Source: JASHVB01 sp049522565
GTDB lineage: Bacteria > Pseudomonadota > Alphaproteobacteria > Acetobacterales > Acetobacteraceae
Direction of reading: 5' to 3'
Length of the DNA: 15,089 nt
NCBI GenBank assembly: GCA_049522565.1
Contig: JBEKNT010000323.1
Location: forward strand, 1 to 15,089
Numbering within the stretch: position 1 is the stretch's first letter; every line of letters begins with the position of its first letter. A program made the position numbers and the translations under genes. The notes below the pieces were generated by a model. It saw only the letters and a program-made list of their open reading frames with translations. It did no database searches and was not told the origin of the DNA. Below, in pieces: positions 14,368 through 15,089 of this stretch.

Positions 14368-15089
14368 TCCCTGGTCGCTCCCCGAATCATCTGGCGCATG
14401 GTGACCATACCTAGGAACAAGGTGATCACGCCGACCATGAGCATCCGAACACCACGAGGATCGTTGACCAGCGGGGCCAGTTGTCCCGGCTGCAAGATGC
14501 TCATCAATCCGGCGGAGATGACCGGCAGCGCGGCCATGATGATTGCGGAGATCTTCGCCTCGCCCGCCAGCGCGCGCGCGCGCGCGGCGATGGTCAGACG
14601 TTCTCGCACGGTCTCGGCCAGATTTTGGATCGTCTCGACGAGCCGGCCGCCGCTCCGCGCCTGTACACCGATGGTGACCGCGAAGATGGCATACTCGGTG
14701 ACGCCGGTGCGCTGGTGCATGCTCAGCAACGCATCCTCGGCCGCGCTCCCCAGCGCCATCTCGTTGTTCACCCGGACGAATTCGTCGCGGGTCGGCGACG
14801 GCATCTCGTCGGCGATGGCACGGAACGCTTCGAAAACCGGCAACCCGGCGCGCGTCGCACTGACCACCAGTTGCACCGTATCCGGAAGCTGGCCCAGCAG
14901 CTTCGCCCGGTAGCGCGCAAGCTCCCAGCCGAACATGCCACGCGCTGCCAACGCCCAGACCACCACGCCGCCGAGCATGCTCAGCGGCCAGGAGGTCAGG
15001 TAATGCACAACCCAGATGGCACCGACCGCGGCAACGGTTGCGATCGCGAACACCCAACCCGGCGGTATGACGTTTGCCAGCGGCAGATC
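14364..15089 (-). CDS. tadB: Tad pilus inner-membrane platform protein TadB, N-terminus outside the window
   Basis: The frame is open to the window edge, giving 241 residues of a protein normally about 300-330 long, so the first 60-90 residues are missing. It is the paralogous partner of TadC in the Tad pilus platform. Visible parts are two helices near the beginning (VFAIATVAAVGAIWVVHYL and SMLGGVVVWALAARG), the T2SSF cytoplasmic segment (LPDTVQLVVSATRAGLPVFE, then NNEMALGSAAEDAL and TGVTEYAIFAVTIGVQARSG), and two C-terminal helices (ISAIIMAALPVISAGLMSI, MLMVGVITLFLGMVTM). A GTG at 15053 lies within the first helix and is not the true start. A run of eight CG dinucleotides (14571-14586) encodes part of ARARALAGEAK. 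The gene ends in an overlap with tadC. Confidence 0.88.
   Translation of the reverse strand, partial: DLPLANVIPPGWVFAIATVAAVGAIWVVHYLTSWPLSMLGGVVVWALAARGMFGWELARYRAKLLGQLPDTVQLVVSATRAGLPVFEAFRAIADEMPSPTRDEFVRVNNEMALGSAAEDALLSMHQRTGVTEYAIFAVTIGVQARSGGRLVETIQNLAETVRERLTIAARARALAGEAKISAIIMAALPVISAGLMSILQPGQLAPLVNDPRGVRMLMVGVITLFLGMVTMRQMIRGATRD

Noticed and set aside
13396..15057. A single 553-codon frame that would extend tadC upstream
   Set aside because: The upstream 230 codons lie over tadB in another frame and are arginine/alanine-rich with no TadC features; the normal TadC length is reached from 14367.
1..15089. CRISPR array, tRNA, rRNA or insertion sequence
   Set aside because: No regularly spaced repeats, cloverleaf, rRNA-like stretch or transposase with terminal inverted repeats was seen in reading the window.

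Overview
The window is GC-rich, densely coded bacterial DNA. A Tad pilus cluster, a PEP-CTERM protein, an alphaproteobacterial-style REP palindrome pair and high-GC codon use together suggest an alphaproteobacterium, perhaps of the Acetobacteraceae. That placement is inference; no rRNA, tRNA or ribosomal protein gene is present to fix it.

Left part (1-9.3 kb): a surface-polysaccharide region. It starts with a GHMP kinase of the HddA/WcbL type (heptose 7-phosphate kinase) on the minus strand. Upstream of it lies a short remnant that reads like the Rossmann N-terminus of a nucleotide-sugar dehydratase or epimerase. Next come a plus-strand secreted protein of unknown function and then two pairs of paralogues. 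One pair is two large minus-strand genes that fuse a WcbI-like domain (CoA-binding capsule-biosynthesis family) to about nine or ten TPR repeats. The copy at 7.4-9.2 kb is intact; the copy at 2.1-3.8 kb is broken by a 166-bp out-of-frame deletion. The other pair is two divergently transcribed sulfotransferase-like genes (4.0-5.4 and 5.6-7.0 kb), each with the same N-terminal beta-rich module of about 100 residues. The likely common theme is modification (sulfation, acylation) of a heptose-containing extracellular polysaccharide. This is inferred from families and neighbourhood, not proven.

Middle part (9.3-11.7 kb): mostly without convincing genes. It holds one small four-helix membrane protein (9982-10443) between two stretches that look decayed or non-coding.

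Right part (11.7-15.1 kb): a secreted PEP-CTERM protein on the plus strand, converging on a minus-strand tadB-tadC-tadD run. tadB and tadC overlap by four bases and tadD follows at once, so they form an operon; tadB runs off the window edge. These encode inner-membrane platform proteins and a TPR lipoprotein of the Flp/Tad pilus apparatus.
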